A stretch of 64,000 nt of DNA from JAJXWB01 sp046349085 (GCA_046349085.1 JAXMDA010000003.1:372001-436000); one strand, 5' to 3'. Positions 16,395-25,063 are shown, counted from the first letter of the stretch. The notes: a model not told the origin generated them from the sequence alone. Numbers and translations: made by a program.

Positions 16395-17263
16395 GCGCCC
16401 CGCTCCCGCACGCCCGAGCCGAACGGAAGGAGGCGTCGCGCAAGCACGGTGCCTGCCGCGCCGAGCGCGGTCAGGACGAACCCCGCCTTCGAGGCATGGA
16501 CCTTTTCGGACAGCGGGTCGCGAACCAGCAGACCTTGCGTCAGCTTCTCGGCGAGCTTCTGGATCGCCGCGACGTTCATCGCGAGCCGAAGGTCGCGCAC
16601 CTGCGCCGGAAAGACGGCGCTTTCGGCGAGCAGACCCTGCGTGCGGCGCGCGAGATCGACGACGGTCGCCCGCAATTCCGGCGTCGCGCGATCGGCGCCG
16701 AGCATCTCGACGCGCGCGCCGTGGGCAGCGAGCGCATCGGCGGGAACATAGACGCGATCGAGCGAGCGATAGTCTTTGCCGCAATCCTGCAGGTGATTGA
16801 TGACCTGCAGCGCCGCGCACAATTTGTCGGACGCAACCCAGGTCTCGCGACTCTCGCCGTGCACGTCGAGCACGTAGCGCCCGACCGGCATGGCCGACAG
16901 GCGGCAATAGTCGATCAGATCGTCGAAATCGCGATAGCGGTTCTTGGTGACGTCGAGCTTGAACGCCTCGATGAGATCGAGAGCATGACGCGGCGTGATC
17001 CCGTATTCGGCGAGCGCGCGCTTCAGCGGCTCGGCCACCGGATCGGACGGCCCGTCGCCAGTCAGCGCACGCGCAAGCCCGTCGAGAAGGGCGAGCTTCT
17101 TGTCCGGCGTCAGCGCCGCATGATCCGCGACGTCGTCGGCGGCGCGCACGAAATTGTAGAAGGCGAGCACCGGCGCGCGAAAGCGCGGCGCGAGCAGCGC
17201 GGCGACGGGAAAATTCTCGTCGCGGTGCGACTTGCCGGAGGAGGCGGCGGCGACCTCGCTCAT
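16391..17263 (-). CDS. hpnC: Hydroxysqualene synthase HpnC
   Basis: 290-residue squalene/phytoene synthase family protein converting presqualene diphosphate to hydroxysqualene. The first Asp-rich motif reads RAADDVADH and the second is altered to NHLQDCGKDYRSLDRVYVP, as usual for HpnC. The N-terminal core is DENFPVAALLAPRFR. The ATG at 17263 overlaps the hpnB stop by 4 bases, and the stop overlaps the hpnD start in the same way. The C-terminal tail ends with a hydrophobic segment (LTALGAAGTVLARRLLPFG) that could associate with the membrane. Confidence 0.94.
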   Translation of the reverse strand: MSEVAAASSGKSHRDENFPVAALLAPRFRAPVLAFYNFVRAADDVADHAALTPDKKLALLDGLARALTGDGPSDPVAEPLKRALAEYGITPRHALDLIEAFKLDVTKNRYRDFDDLIDYCRLSAMPVGRYVLDVHGESRETWVASDKLCAALQVINHLQDCGKDYRSLDRVYVPADALAAHGARVEMLGADRATPELRATVVDLARRTQGLLAESAVFPAQVRDLRLAMNVAAIQKLAEKLTQGLLVRDPLSEKVHASKAGFVLTALGAAGTVLARRLLPFGSGVRERGA

Positions 17264-18432
17264 GACGATAGCGTCCCCGCCGCCTGGTAGCGGCCCTTCC
17301 AGGCGCCGCCGCGTCCGCGCATATGCGCAAGAGCGGATTCGAGCGTGAAGACCATGTAGAACACAGCGACCGCCGGCAGGAACAATCCCCGCCACGCGCC
17401 GAGCCCGTAGAATCGCAGCATCGGCCGGTAGGACAGGACCATCATCATGTAGGCGGCGAGCGCCATCATGCCCGTCGTCGGCTCGGAATGGCCTGCAAGC
17501 ACGGCCGGCGCGACGAAGGTGAGCGCCATGCCCAGAGTCGCAAAGGCGAGCTTCAGGGGCGAATAGTCGAGTTCCGCATAGGCCGAACGCACGACCATGC
17601 GCCTGATGTCGGAGAGATGCGGATAGGGCCGCAGGCTGGCGACACGCGTCGTCAGGCCGAGGAAGACGGGTCCCGTCTTCTTGAGCGCCGCGCCGAGCGC
17701 GCAATCGTCGATCAGCGCGTCGCGAATGACTTCGAGCCCACCCGCGTTGGTCAAAGCCTCGCGCCGCACGAGCATGCAGCCGCCGGCGGCCGCAGCCGCG
17801 CCGCGGCGCGGATCGTTCACCCAGGCGAAGGGGTAGAGCATCTGGAAGAAATAGACGAAGGCGGGCGTGAGCCAGCGTTCGGCCGCGCTGTCGCAGGCGA
17901 GCTTCGCCATCAGCGTGACGAGCGAGAGCCGCCCGCGCTCGGCGCCGCCGACGAGACGCGCCAGCGTATCCGGCGCGTGTTCGATATCGGCGTCGGTGAA
18001 GAGAATATAGTCGGGCGCGGGGCCAGCGCGGCTGTCGACATGCGCGAGCCCGGCGCGCATGGCGTTGATCTTGCCGGTCCAGCCGGGCGGCGGATCCTCG
18101 CCGCGCAGCACGGTAAGCCGATCGGCCGCGCCCGCCGCTTCCGCCGCCTTGCGCGCGATCTCGCCGGTGCCGTCGCCGCTCTGGTCGTCGACCACGACAA
18201 TGTCGAAGGCGACGCCGCGCTCCTGGCGCAGCAGGCTCGTGACGCAGCAAGCGATCGTCCGCGCCTCGTCGCGCGCCGGCACGATCGCCGTCACGCGCAG
18301 CGATGCGGCCGCCTCGGCGGCGACGGGCGCAAGCGATTCGTCGCTCTCGCGCGCCTGCCAGAAGAAGCCGCGCGCGAAAATCAGCGCCAGCCAGATCGCG
18401 AGCGTCAGCAGCGCGAGCGCAAACGCGATCAT
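17260..18432 (-). CDS. hpnB: Hopanoid-associated glycosyltransferase HpnB
   Basis: 390-residue family 2 glycosyltransferase. An N-terminal membrane segment (residues 1-25) precedes the GT-A domain with VPARDEARTI, VVVDDQSGDGT and the metal-binding TDADIEH. The acceptor-site region RDALIDDCALG follows, then two to three C-terminal membrane segments. It is the standard HpnB, found next to hpnA and the squalene genes in hopanoid operons; a direct role in hopanoid side-chain synthesis has not been firmly shown for it. The stop overlaps hpnC and the start overlaps the hpnA stop by 4 bases. Confidence 0.93.
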   Translation of the reverse strand: MIAFALALLTLAIWLALIFARGFFWQARESDESLAPVAAEAAASLRVTAIVPARDEARTIACCVTSLLRQERGVAFDIVVVDDQSGDGTGEIARKAAEAAGAADRLTVLRGEDPPPGWTGKINAMRAGLAHVDSRAGPAPDYILFTDADIEHAPDTLARLVGGAERGRLSLVTLMAKLACDSAAERWLTPAFVYFFQMLYPFAWVNDPRRGAAAAAGGCMLVRREALTNAGGLEVIRDALIDDCALGAALKKTGPVFLGLTTRVASLRPYPHLSDIRRMVVRSAYAELDYSPLKLAFATLGMALTFVAPAVLAGHSEPTTGMMALAAYMMMVLSYRPMLRFYGLGAWRGLFLPAVAVFYMVFTLESALAHMRGRGGAWKGRYQAAGTLSS

Positions 18433-19424
18433 GCGAGGTATCCCGCGCTGCGGAACCAGGCGATCGCGTCGGCAAGTCCCTCCGTGTAGGGACGCGTCGC
18501 ATAGCCAAGCTCGCGCCGCGCCTTGGCGTCGCTGAAGAACATGAACTTGCGCGCAAGGCGCAGGCCTTCGCGCGTGACGAAAGGCGTGCGGCCCGTCAGA
18601 TGCGCCGCGGCCTCCGCGCCGATCGCCAGCGGATAGATCAGCGAGACCGGCAGCCGGACGCGCGGCGGGCGGCGTCCGACGAGGCCCGCGATGGACGCAA
18701 GCATGTCGGACAGGGCGACATTGTCTCCCCCGAGAATGTAGCGCTCGCCGATCCGCCCCCGCTCCAGCGCCGCCACTATGCCGTCCGCAACATCATCCAC
18801 ATGCACGAGATTGAGGCCGGTCTCGACATAGGCCGGCATGCGCCCGGAAGCCGCCTCCACGATGATGCGGCCGGTCGGCGTCGGCTTGATGTCGCGCGGG
18901 CCGATGGGCGTCGAGGGATTGACGATCACGACGGGCAATCCGTCGCGCGCGGCCATCTGCTCGACCATCCGCTCCGCGAGAATCTTGCTCCGCTTGTAAT
19001 TGCCCATTTCCGGCAATACGGCGGCCGGCAGCGTTTCGTCCGATAGCGCCGCGCCGCCCGGCTGGATCGTCGCGGTCGAACTTACGTGCACGATGCGGCG
19101 AACGCCGGCCTTCATCGCGGCTTCCATCACCAGGCGGGCGCCGTCCACGTTGGCGCGCAGCACCTCCGCAGGGTTCCGCGCCCACAGCCGATAATCGGCC
19201 GCAGCATGAACGACGTGGTCCGCGCCTTCCAGCGCCGCCTCGAGCGACTTCGCGTCCAGAATATCGCCGGTCGCGATCTCGTCCCGCGGATCGAGATTGG
19301 CGCGCGCCGCGCTCGCGCGCACGAGCGTCCGCACGCGATAGCCGCGCGCTCGCAGCAGGCCGGCGACCGCCGAACCGACGAAACCGCTCGCGCCCGTCAC
19401 CAGCACGCGGTCGCCGGGCCTCAT
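18429..19424 (-). CDS. hpnA: Hopanoid-associated sugar epimerase HpnA
   Basis: Extended SDR/NAD-dependent epimerase of about 331 residues. The NAD motif TGASGFVGSAV is at the N-terminus, the catalytic Ser region is HVSSTATI, and the Tyr-Lys pair lies in YKRSK. It is the first gene of hpnABCDE; the nearest family is dihydroflavonol-4-reductase-like HpnA, whose exact reaction is not established. Start choice: ATG 19424 (MRPGDRVLVTG) best matches the family length; ATG 19460 directly abuts an AGGA and is possible. The 227-base gap to the divergent quinone oxidoreductase should hold the operon promoter. Confidence 0.92.
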   Translation of the reverse strand: MRPGDRVLVTGASGFVGSAVAGLLRARGYRVRTLVRASAARANLDPRDEIATGDILDAKSLEAALEGADHVVHAAADYRLWARNPAEVLRANVDGARLVMEAAMKAGVRRIVHVSSTATIQPGGAALSDETLPAAVLPEMGNYKRSKILAERMVEQMAARDGLPVVIVNPSTPIGPRDIKPTPTGRIIVEAASGRMPAYVETGLNLVHVDDVADGIVAALERGRIGERYILGGDNVALSDMLASIAGLVGRRPPRVRLPVSLIYPLAIGAEAAAHLTGRTPFVTREGLRLARKFMFFSDAKARRELGYATRPYTEGLADAIAWFRSAGYLA

Positions 19425-19651
19425 ATGATCGCTGGCCGACACCGGGCGCCCGCTCCCCATTCCTGCGCCGGAGCGTCCGATCGCTCCAGCCTGTGGGGAT
19501 AGAAGATTTTTCCGCGTCAGCCAAATCGTTCGGCGCGCCGTCCGGACAGGCGAGGCCCGCCGTCTTTCCATCGGCATCGCTTCGCACTATCTTGTCGGAC
19601 AATTCGGCGGAGCCGCGGGCCCGCCGCCAAGAAGATTCTGGAGGAAAGCGC

Positions 19652-20650
19652 ATGAAAGCCCTTATCAGCCGCGAGGTCGGCGGCCCCGAGGCATTGACGC
19701 TCGAGAACCTGCCGGATCCCGAGGCCCGGCCCGGCCACGTCGTCGTCGACGTGAAGGCCTGCGGCGTCAATTATCCGGACGCGCTGATCATCCGCGACCT
19801 CTACCAGTTCAAGCCGCCGCGGCCGTTTTCGCCGGGCGGCGAGATTTCCGGAATCGTTTCCGCGGTCGGCGCGGGCGTGTCCGGCTTCAAGGCCGGCGAC
19901 CGCATTCTCGCCTCCTGCGGCTGGGGCGGCATGGCGGAGAAGGTCGCCATCGACGCCAATCGCGTGGTGAAGATTCCCGATTCCATGCCTTACGACGAGG
20001 CCGCCGCGTTTCTCATGACCTACGGCACCTCGCATCACGCCCTGAAGGATCGCGCGAAGCTGAAGGCGGGCGAGACGCTGCTGGTGCTCGGCGCGGCCGG
20101 CGGCGTCGGCATCGCCGCCGTCGAACTCGGCAAGGCGATGGGCGCGAAGGTCATCGCCGCCGTCTCCTCGCAGCAAAAGGCGGACTTCTGCAGGAAGCAC
20201 GGCGCCGACGAGGCCCTGATCTATCCTGCTGGCCCCTTCGACAGGGCCGGACAGAAGGCGCTGACCGAATTGTTCAAGGAGGCCTGCGGCGCGCATGGCG
20301 CGGACGTGATCTACGATCCCGTCGGCGGCGATTACGCCGAGGCCGCGCTGCGCTCGATCGCCTGGGAAGGCCGCTTCCTCGTCGTCGGCTTCCCCGCCGG
20401 CATCCCGAAACTGCCGCTCAACCTCGCGCTGCTCAAGGGCTGCGACGTGCTCGGCGTGTTCTGGGGCGATTTCGTCCGGCGCTCCCCGCAGCATCACCAG
20501 CAGAACCTCAAGGAAATGATGGAGCTCTACGCCCACGGAAAGATCAGGCCTTACGTGTCCGAGAGCTTCCCGCTGGACAAGGCGCGCGACGCCATCGACT
20601 GGCTGTCGGAGCGCAAGGCGATGGGCAAGGTCGTGGTGACGATGGGATAA
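19652..20650 (+). CDS. NADPH:quinone oxidoreductase-like medium-chain dehydrogenase
   Basis: 332-residue zinc-free MDR protein of the quinone oxidoreductase family. The N-terminal GroES-like domain (VVDVKACGVNYPDALI) is followed by a Rossmann domain with the nucleotide motif VLGAAGGVGIAAVELGKAMGA. It lacks the zinc-ligand cysteines of alcohol dehydrogenases. Such enzymes reduce quinones or 2-enoyl-CoA/enone double bonds with NADPH. The very strong GGAGGAAAG site 7 bases before ATG 19652 fixes the start; an upstream in-frame extension is rejected. It lies divergent from hpnA and upstream of an acyl-CoA dehydrogenase pair, separated from it by a family B repeat. Confidence 0.92.
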   Translation: MKALISREVGGPEALTLENLPDPEARPGHVVVDVKACGVNYPDALIIRDLYQFKPPRPFSPGGEISGIVSAVGAGVSGFKAGDRILASCGWGGMAEKVAIDANRVVKIPDSMPYDEAAAFLMTYGTSHHALKDRAKLKAGETLLVLGAAGGVGIAAVELGKAMGAKVIAAVSSQQKADFCRKHGADEALIYPAGPFDRAGQKALTELFKEACGAHGADVIYDPVGGDYAEAALRSIAWEGRFLVVGFPAGIPKLPLNLALLKGCDVLGVFWGDFVRRSPQHHQQNLKEMMELYAHGKIRPYVSESFPLDKARDAIDWLSERKAMGKVVVTMG

Positions 20651-20658
20651 ATGCGGAT

Positions 20659-20746
20659 TGTCATTCCCGCGAAAGCGGGAATCCAGTCCTGCGATTGTGA
20701 CGTTTTTCTGGAGTCCCGATCGCGCTTCGCGCGTCGGGAATGACAG
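20659..20746. repeat. Dispersed inverted repeat, family B copy 3
   Basis: Unit with arms TCATTCCCGCGAAAGCGGGA and TCGGGAATGACA enclosing a short TTTTT. It lies in the 117-base gap between two co-oriented genes, so it would sit inside a read-through transcript as a hairpin. Confidence 0.7.
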
Positions 20747-20767
20747 GCGGGTGTGGGAGCAGACCAA

Positions 20768-21946
20768 ATGACCGATCTCGAAACCTTCCGGCGCGAGACG
20801 CGCGCCTGGCTCGAAGCCAATTGCCCGCCGGAGATGCGCACGCCGCCGGAGGACGACGAGGACCGCTGCTGGGGCGGCCGCAACTGGAAGTTCAAGAACG
20901 AGGCGCAGAAGCAATGGCTCGAGCGCATGGCCGCGCGCGGCTGGACGGTGCCGGACTGGCCGAAGGAATACGGCGGCGGCGGCCTCTCCAAGGACGAGAC
21001 CAAGATCTTGCGCGAGGAGATGCGCGCGCTGAAATGCCGTTCGCCGCTCGACTCGTTCGGCATCTGGATGCTCGGGCCGGCGCTGCTGAAATATGGCGCC
21101 GAGGCGCAGAAGAAGGAGCACCTGCCCAGGATCGCGCGCGGCGAAATCCGCTGGTGCCAGGGCTATTCGGAGCCGGGCGCCGGCTCCGACCTCGCCTCCT
21201 TGCAGACGAAGGCCGAGGACAAGGGCGACCATTATCTCGTCAACGGCCAGAAGATCTGGACGAGCTACGCCAATTACGCCGACTGGATATTCTGCCTCGT
21301 TCGCACCGATCCCAAGGCGAAGAAGCACGAGGGCATTTCCTTCCTGCTGTTCGACATGGCGACGCCCGGCGTGACGACGCGGCCGATCCTGCTCATTTCC
21401 GGCAAGTCCCCCTTCTGCGAAACCTTCTTCACCGACGTGAAAGTTCCGAAGGACAATCTCGTCGGCACGCTGAACAAGGGCTGGGACGTCGCCAAATACC
21501 TGCTGACGCACGAGCGCGACATGATCGGCGGCATGGGTCTCGGCGGCGGCCGCCCGCTCGGCCAGATCGCCGCGCAATCCGTCGGCGTCGAGAACGGCGC
21601 GCTCGCCGATCCCTTGCTGCGCGCCGACATCGCCGAATTCGATGTCGACGCATTCGCCTTCGCCCTCGCGATGGAGCGCGCCGGCGACATGATGAAGGCG
21701 AAGCAGGCGCACCCCGCCTATTCGTCCTTCCTCAAATATTACGGCACGGAGTTGAACAAGCGCCGGCACGAACTCGTCATGTCCTCGCTCGGCTCCGACG
21801 GGCTCGAATGGGAGAGCGAGCGCTCGGCCGAAGGCGAGGCGCCGCGCGCCTGGCTGCGCACCAAGGCCAATTCGATCGAAGGCGGCACGAGCGAAGTGCA
21901 GCTCAACATCATCTCCAAGCGCATCCTCGACCTGCCGGGGGCGTGA
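20768..21946 (+). CDS. Acyl-CoA dehydrogenase, large subunit of a second PimC/PimD-like pair
   Basis: 392-residue acyl-CoA dehydrogenase. Signatures are YSEPGAGSDLASL and VNGQKIWTSYANYADW. The C-terminal motif is IEGGTSEVQLNII, so a Glu is present there, and E249 in LLTHERDM lies at the helix-G position. Overall it parallels the enzyme at 5771-6934 but is clearly distinct. GGGAG precedes ATG 20768; a GTG 15 bases upstream is less likely. The short partner is encoded at 22105-23241 in the same direction, separated by a family A repeat. A heteromer is inferred from this arrangement. Confidence 0.91.
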   Translation: MTDLETFRRETRAWLEANCPPEMRTPPEDDEDRCWGGRNWKFKNEAQKQWLERMAARGWTVPDWPKEYGGGGLSKDETKILREEMRALKCRSPLDSFGIWMLGPALLKYGAEAQKKEHLPRIARGEIRWCQGYSEPGAGSDLASLQTKAEDKGDHYLVNGQKIWTSYANYADWIFCLVRTDPKAKKHEGISFLLFDMATPGVTTRPILLISGKSPFCETFFTDVKVPKDNLVGTLNKGWDVAKYLLTHERDMIGGMGLGGGRPLGQIAAQSVGVENGALADPLLRADIAEFDVDAFAFALAMERAGDMMKAKQAHPAYSSFLKYYGTELNKRRHELVMSSLGSDGLEWESERSAEGEAPRAWLRTKANSIEGGTSEVQLNIISKRILDLPGA

Positions 21947-21961
21947 CGTCCGACTAACGCC

Positions 21962-22078
21962 CGCCATTGCGAGCGTAACGAAGCAATCCATCCATCTAGC
22001 TATCCGCAGGGATGGATTGCTTCGTCGCTACAGGTGAAACCGCGGTTTGGTTTCACCGGAGCTCCTCGCAATGACGGC
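21962..22078. repeat. Dispersed inverted repeat, family A copy 1, with a nested palindrome
   Basis: Unit beginning CCATTGCGAGCG and ending CTCGCAATGACGG, with GAAGCAATCCATCC on one arm and GGATGGATTGCTTCG on the other. Inside the second arm an extra 25-base element is inserted (22033-22057): arms GGTGAAACC and GGTTTCACC around a centre that itself forms the palindrome AAACCGCGGTTT. It lies between the two acyl-CoA dehydrogenase genes. Confidence 0.75.
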
Positions 22079-22104
22079 TCCGAGACCCAACGGGAACTGA
22101 CCAA

Positions 22105-23241
22105 ATGCCCCTCGTCCTCACAGAAGAACAATCCATGCTCCGCGATTCCGCCCGCGGCCTCGTCGCCGACCGCGCGCCGGTCGCCCATCTGCGCAAGCTG
22201 CGCGACGACCGCGATCCTGACGGCGTTTCGCGCGAGCTGTGGAAGGAATTCGCCAATATGGGCTTTGCCGGCATTCTCGCGCCGGAAGAGCACGGCGGCT
22301 CGGGCCTCGGCCATGTCGAGGCCGGCGTCGTCATGGAGGAGATCGGCCGCAATCTCACGCCGTCGCCGTTTCTCTCTACCGCCGTGCTCGGCGCGACCGC
22401 GCTGAAGCGCGCGGGCGGCGCGCGCGCCGGCGATCTCCTGTCGAAGCTCTCGGCCGGCGATCTCCTGCTCGCGCTGGCGCTTGATGAAAAGCCGAAGCAC
22501 ACGCCGCGCCACATCGAGACGAAAGCGACGCGATCCGGCAACGGCTTTACGCTCACGGGCGCCAAGACCTTCGTCGTCGACGGCCATGTCGCCGATCTGC
22601 TTGTTGTCACCGCGCGCACGGCCGGCGGCGTCGACGACAAGGACGGCGTAACGCTGTTGCTCGTCGATCCCAAGGCGAAGGGCGTGTCGATCGAACGCAC
22701 TGTCATGGTCGACGCGCACAACGCCGCGCGCATCAATTTCGATAATGTCGCGGTCGATGCCGACGCCGTGCTCGGCGAGATCGACGCTGGCGCGCCGCTG
22801 GTGGAAGCCATTCTCGACGCCGGCCGCGCTTGCGTCGCCAGCGAACTCGTCGGCGTCGGCGAGGAGGCCTTCGGCCGCACCGTCGCTTATCTCAAGGACC
22901 GCAAGCAATTCGCCAAGGCGATCGGCGAATTTCAGGGCCTGCAGCATCGCGCCTCGCATCTCTATTGCGAGCTGGAGATCACCCGCGCCGCCGTCCTGAA
23001 GGCGCTGCAGATGCTGGATGCGGACGCCGAAAAGGCGCGCGCCTATGTGGCGGTCGCCAAGTCGCGCGCCTGCGCCTCGGCCAATCTCGCCGTGCAGGAA
23101 GCGGTGCAGATGCACGGCGGCATCGGCATGACCGACGCTGTCGACATCGGCCTGTTCATGAAGCGCGCCCGCGTCTGTCAGGAGCTGTTCGGCGATGCGC
23201 GTTTCCACGCGAACCGCATCGCGAAGATCAGGGGGTATTGA
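22105..23241 (+). CDS. Acyl-CoA dehydrogenase, short subunit of a second PimC/PimD-like pair
   Basis: 378-residue short acyl-CoA dehydrogenase with divergent middle domain, ending shortly after HGGIGMTDAVDIG and lacking the usual C-terminal GG-T-EVQ segment. The acidic residue found in its counterpart at 6942 (TDEHD) is Ala here (TDAVD). R241 in DAGRACVASEL and the helix YLKDRKQFAKAIGEFQ resemble heteromeric partner subunits. It should work with the large subunit encoded just upstream. A family C palindrome follows its stop and separates it from the convergent SDR. Confidence 0.89.
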   Translation: MPLVLTEEQSMLRDSARGLVADRAPVAHLRKLRDDRDPDGVSRELWKEFANMGFAGILAPEEHGGSGLGHVEAGVVMEEIGRNLTPSPFLSTAVLGATALKRAGGARAGDLLSKLSAGDLLLALALDEKPKHTPRHIETKATRSGNGFTLTGAKTFVVDGHVADLLVVTARTAGGVDDKDGVTLLLVDPKAKGVSIERTVMVDAHNAARINFDNVAVDADAVLGEIDAGAPLVEAILDAGRACVASELVGVGEEAFGRTVAYLKDRKQFAKAIGEFQGLQHRASHLYCELEITRAAVLKALQMLDADAEKARAYVAVAKSRACASANLAVQEAVQMHGGIGMTDAVDIGLFMKRARVCQELFGDARFHANRIAKIRGY

Positions 23242-23362
23242 CCCCCTCCCCGCCCTCCCCCGCTTCGCGGGAGAGGGAGAAGTCTCGAGCCTTCAACGAG
23301 AGAGACGTCAACAATGACTGCCGTCCCCTCTCCCGCGAAGCGGGGGAGGGAAAGGGAGGGGG
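23242..23362. repeat. Dispersed inverted repeat, family C (CCCTCCCC type)
   Basis: Long fold-back element between two convergent genes. The left arm contains CCCTCCCCCGCTTCGCGGGA and the right arm TCCCGCGAAGCGGGGGAGGG, about 60 bases apart, and each arm is itself hairpin-capable around CTTCGCG. It may serve as a bidirectional 3'-end structure. Confidence 0.7.
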
Positions 23363-23370
23363 CGCTTCCG

Positions 23371-24162
23371 CTACTTCCGCGGCCGCGCGAACGGATGCGT
23401 CGACGACAATCCGCCGTCGACCGGAAAGGCCTGTCCGTTGACGTAGGAGGATTCGTCGCTCGCCAGGAACAGCGCCATGGCGGCGATCTCCTCGGGCCGG
23501 CCGGCGCGCTGCAGCGCGTTCAACTGCCCGATCTTGCCGTCGGTGCCGCGCGCGCGCGCCTGCTCGAAGATCGGCCGCGTCATGCCCGTCTCGATCAGGC
23601 CGGGGCACACCGCATTCACGCGGACCCCGGTGCCGATCAGCGCGTTCGCCGCCGTCTGCGCCAGAGAAATTACGCCGGCCTTGCTGGCGCTGTAGGCGAC
23701 ATTGCCCGCATTTGCGCGGAGCGCCGCGACGGACGCCGTCATGACGATCGAGCCCGCGCCCTGCCGGATCATATGCGGCGCGGCGTGCTTGATCGCCAGA
23801 TACGGCCCGATCGTGTTGATGCGCAGGATTTCCATGAAATTCGAGACTTCGATGTCGAGCAGGCTCGTCAGTCCGCCGCTGACGCCGGCGTTCGCGTAGA
23901 CCGCGTCGATCCGTCCGAACTCGTGGATGGCGGTGGCGACGAGCTTCTTCACATCGTCTTCATTGCCTGCATCCATCGCCAGCGCGCTCGCGGCATGGCC
24001 GGCTTGCTGGATCATCTCGAGCGTCTGGTTCAGCCCTTCCTCGGCGCGGTCGGCGATCAGCAGCCGCGCGCCCTCCCTGGCGAACAGCAGCGCGCTCGCC
24101 CGGCCTATGCCGCTGGCCGCCCCCGTCACGATGGCCGATTTTCCTGCAAGCCGCCCTGTCAT
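23371..24162 (-). CDS. SDR family NAD(P)-dependent oxidoreductase
   Basis: 263-residue classical SDR. Cofactor motif TGAASGIGRA, NAG motif ANAGVSG, catalytic Ser in MTASVAAL and YSASK. The C-terminus PVDGGLSS is typical. A GGAGGAG ribosome site 5 bases before ATG 24162 (MTGRLAGK) fixes the start; a long upstream in-frame extension crosses the divergent promoter region and is rejected. Convergent with the acyl-CoA dehydrogenase pair and divergent from the histidine phosphatase. It could act as a 3-hydroxyacyl-CoA dehydrogenase for the neighbouring enzymes, but nothing in the sequence proves it. Confidence 0.9.
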   Translation of the reverse strand: MTGRLAGKSAIVTGAASGIGRASALLFAREGARLLIADRAEEGLNQTLEMIQQAGHAASALAMDAGNEDDVKKLVATAIHEFGRIDAVYANAGVSGGLTSLLDIEVSNFMEILRINTIGPYLAIKHAAPHMIRQGAGSIVMTASVAALRANAGNVAYSASKAGVISLAQTAANALIGTGVRVNAVCPGLIETGMTRPIFEQARARGTDGKIGQLNALQRAGRPEEIAAMALFLASDESSYVNGQAFPVDGGLSSTHPFARPRK

Positions 24163-24268
24163 GCGCTCCTCCATTTCCCGCGCAGGATAGCCTCGCTCAA
24201 GGCGTGGCGATAGCTTGCGCGCCGCACGCCCTGCGCATACACCGGATGCGATTTCGAGGGAGAGCAAA

Positions 24269-24979
24269 GTGACACAGCCGACCGGCGTCGCCTTCAGTTC
24301 GACGCACAAGCCTCTCGGCCTCGACGATTTCACGGCGACGCGCTTCTGGTGGGTGCGCCATGCGCCGGTGCGCGAGGACGGCGGCTGCATCTATGGCCAG
24401 CGCGACCTGCCCTGCGATTGCAGCGAGACCCATGTCTTCGAGGCGCTCGCACGCGTCCTGCCGAAGGAGGCGGTGTGGGTGACGAGCAATCTCGGCCGCG
24501 CGAAACAGACTGCTGCGGCGATCTTCGAAGCCGGCCATCCCGACGCGCATGTGCAGCCTCTCGCCATGGCCGAATTCGCCGAGCAGCACCTCGGCGACTG
24601 GCAGGGGCTCAATCGCGCCGAATTTTTCCGCAATGTGAAGCCCTCGCCATCGGGCCATTGGTTCAACGCGCCGGAGGAGCGCGCGCCGAACGGCGAGAGC
24701 TTCGTCGATCTCGTCGACCGCACGCGCGCTGGCGTCGAGAAGCTCGCTGCAACTCATGCCGGACGCGACCTCGTCGTGGTGGCGCATGGCGGCACCATCC
24801 GCGCCGCCATCGGCATTGCGCTGGGGCTTGCGCCCTCGCGCATGATGGCGTTCACCACCGACAATTGCTCGATCACGCGGCTGGACATCCTTCAGAACAA
24901 GGATGAGAGCGGCTGGCGCGTGCTGATGGTCAATCACCAGCCCTGGGTCGGCGCGCAGGGCGAGAGCAAGCTGGCCTGA
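24269..24979 (+). CDS. Histidine phosphatase family protein (phosphoglycerate mutase fold)
   Basis: 236-residue branch-1 histidine phosphatase. The phospho-acceptor H31 sits in WVRHAPV (RHG motif varied to RHA), the second catalytic His in VVAHGGTIRAAIG, and conserved Arg in NLGRAKQTA. The GTG at 24269 is taken as start because GAGGGAGAG precedes it by 5 bases. Function could be a small-molecule phosphatase or an alpha-ribazole-phosphatase-like enzyme (EFAEQHLGDWQG is reminiscent of CobC), but no cobalamin genes are nearby, so the role is open. Confidence 0.87.
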   Translation: MTQPTGVAFSSTHKPLGLDDFTATRFWWVRHAPVREDGGCIYGQRDLPCDCSETHVFEALARVLPKEAVWVTSNLGRAKQTAAAIFEAGHPDAHVQPLAMAEFAEQHLGDWQGLNRAEFFRNVKPSPSGHWFNAPEERAPNGESFVDLVDRTRAGVEKLAATHAGRDLVVVAHGGTIRAAIGIALGLAPSRMMAFTTDNCSITRLDILQNKDESGWRVLMVNHQPWVGAQGESKLA

Positions 24980-24989
24980 AGCCACGCAT

Positions 24990-25057
24990 CGTCATCCCCG
25001 CGAAAGCTGGGACCCAGCTTTTATCCCGCCGGATGCCTGCTTTCGCGGGCATGACAG
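24990..25057. repeat. Dispersed inverted repeat, family B copy 4
   Basis: Shortened unit with arms GTCATCCCCGCGAAAGC and GCTTTCGCGGGCATGAC. It lies between two convergent genes and may act as a 3'-end hairpin for both. Confidence 0.7.
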
Positions 25058-25063
25058 GGGGCG

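Noticed and set aside
19592..19602. TTGTC-G-GACAA palindrome before the quinone oxidoreductase gene
   Set aside because: Five-bp arms occur often by chance and there is no second copy or adjacent regulator gene.
19517..21991. 824-codon minus-strand open frame opposite the quinone oxidoreductase and acyl-CoA dehydrogenase genes
   Set aside because: Same pattern: shadow of two conserved genes, no domain, no ribosome site.
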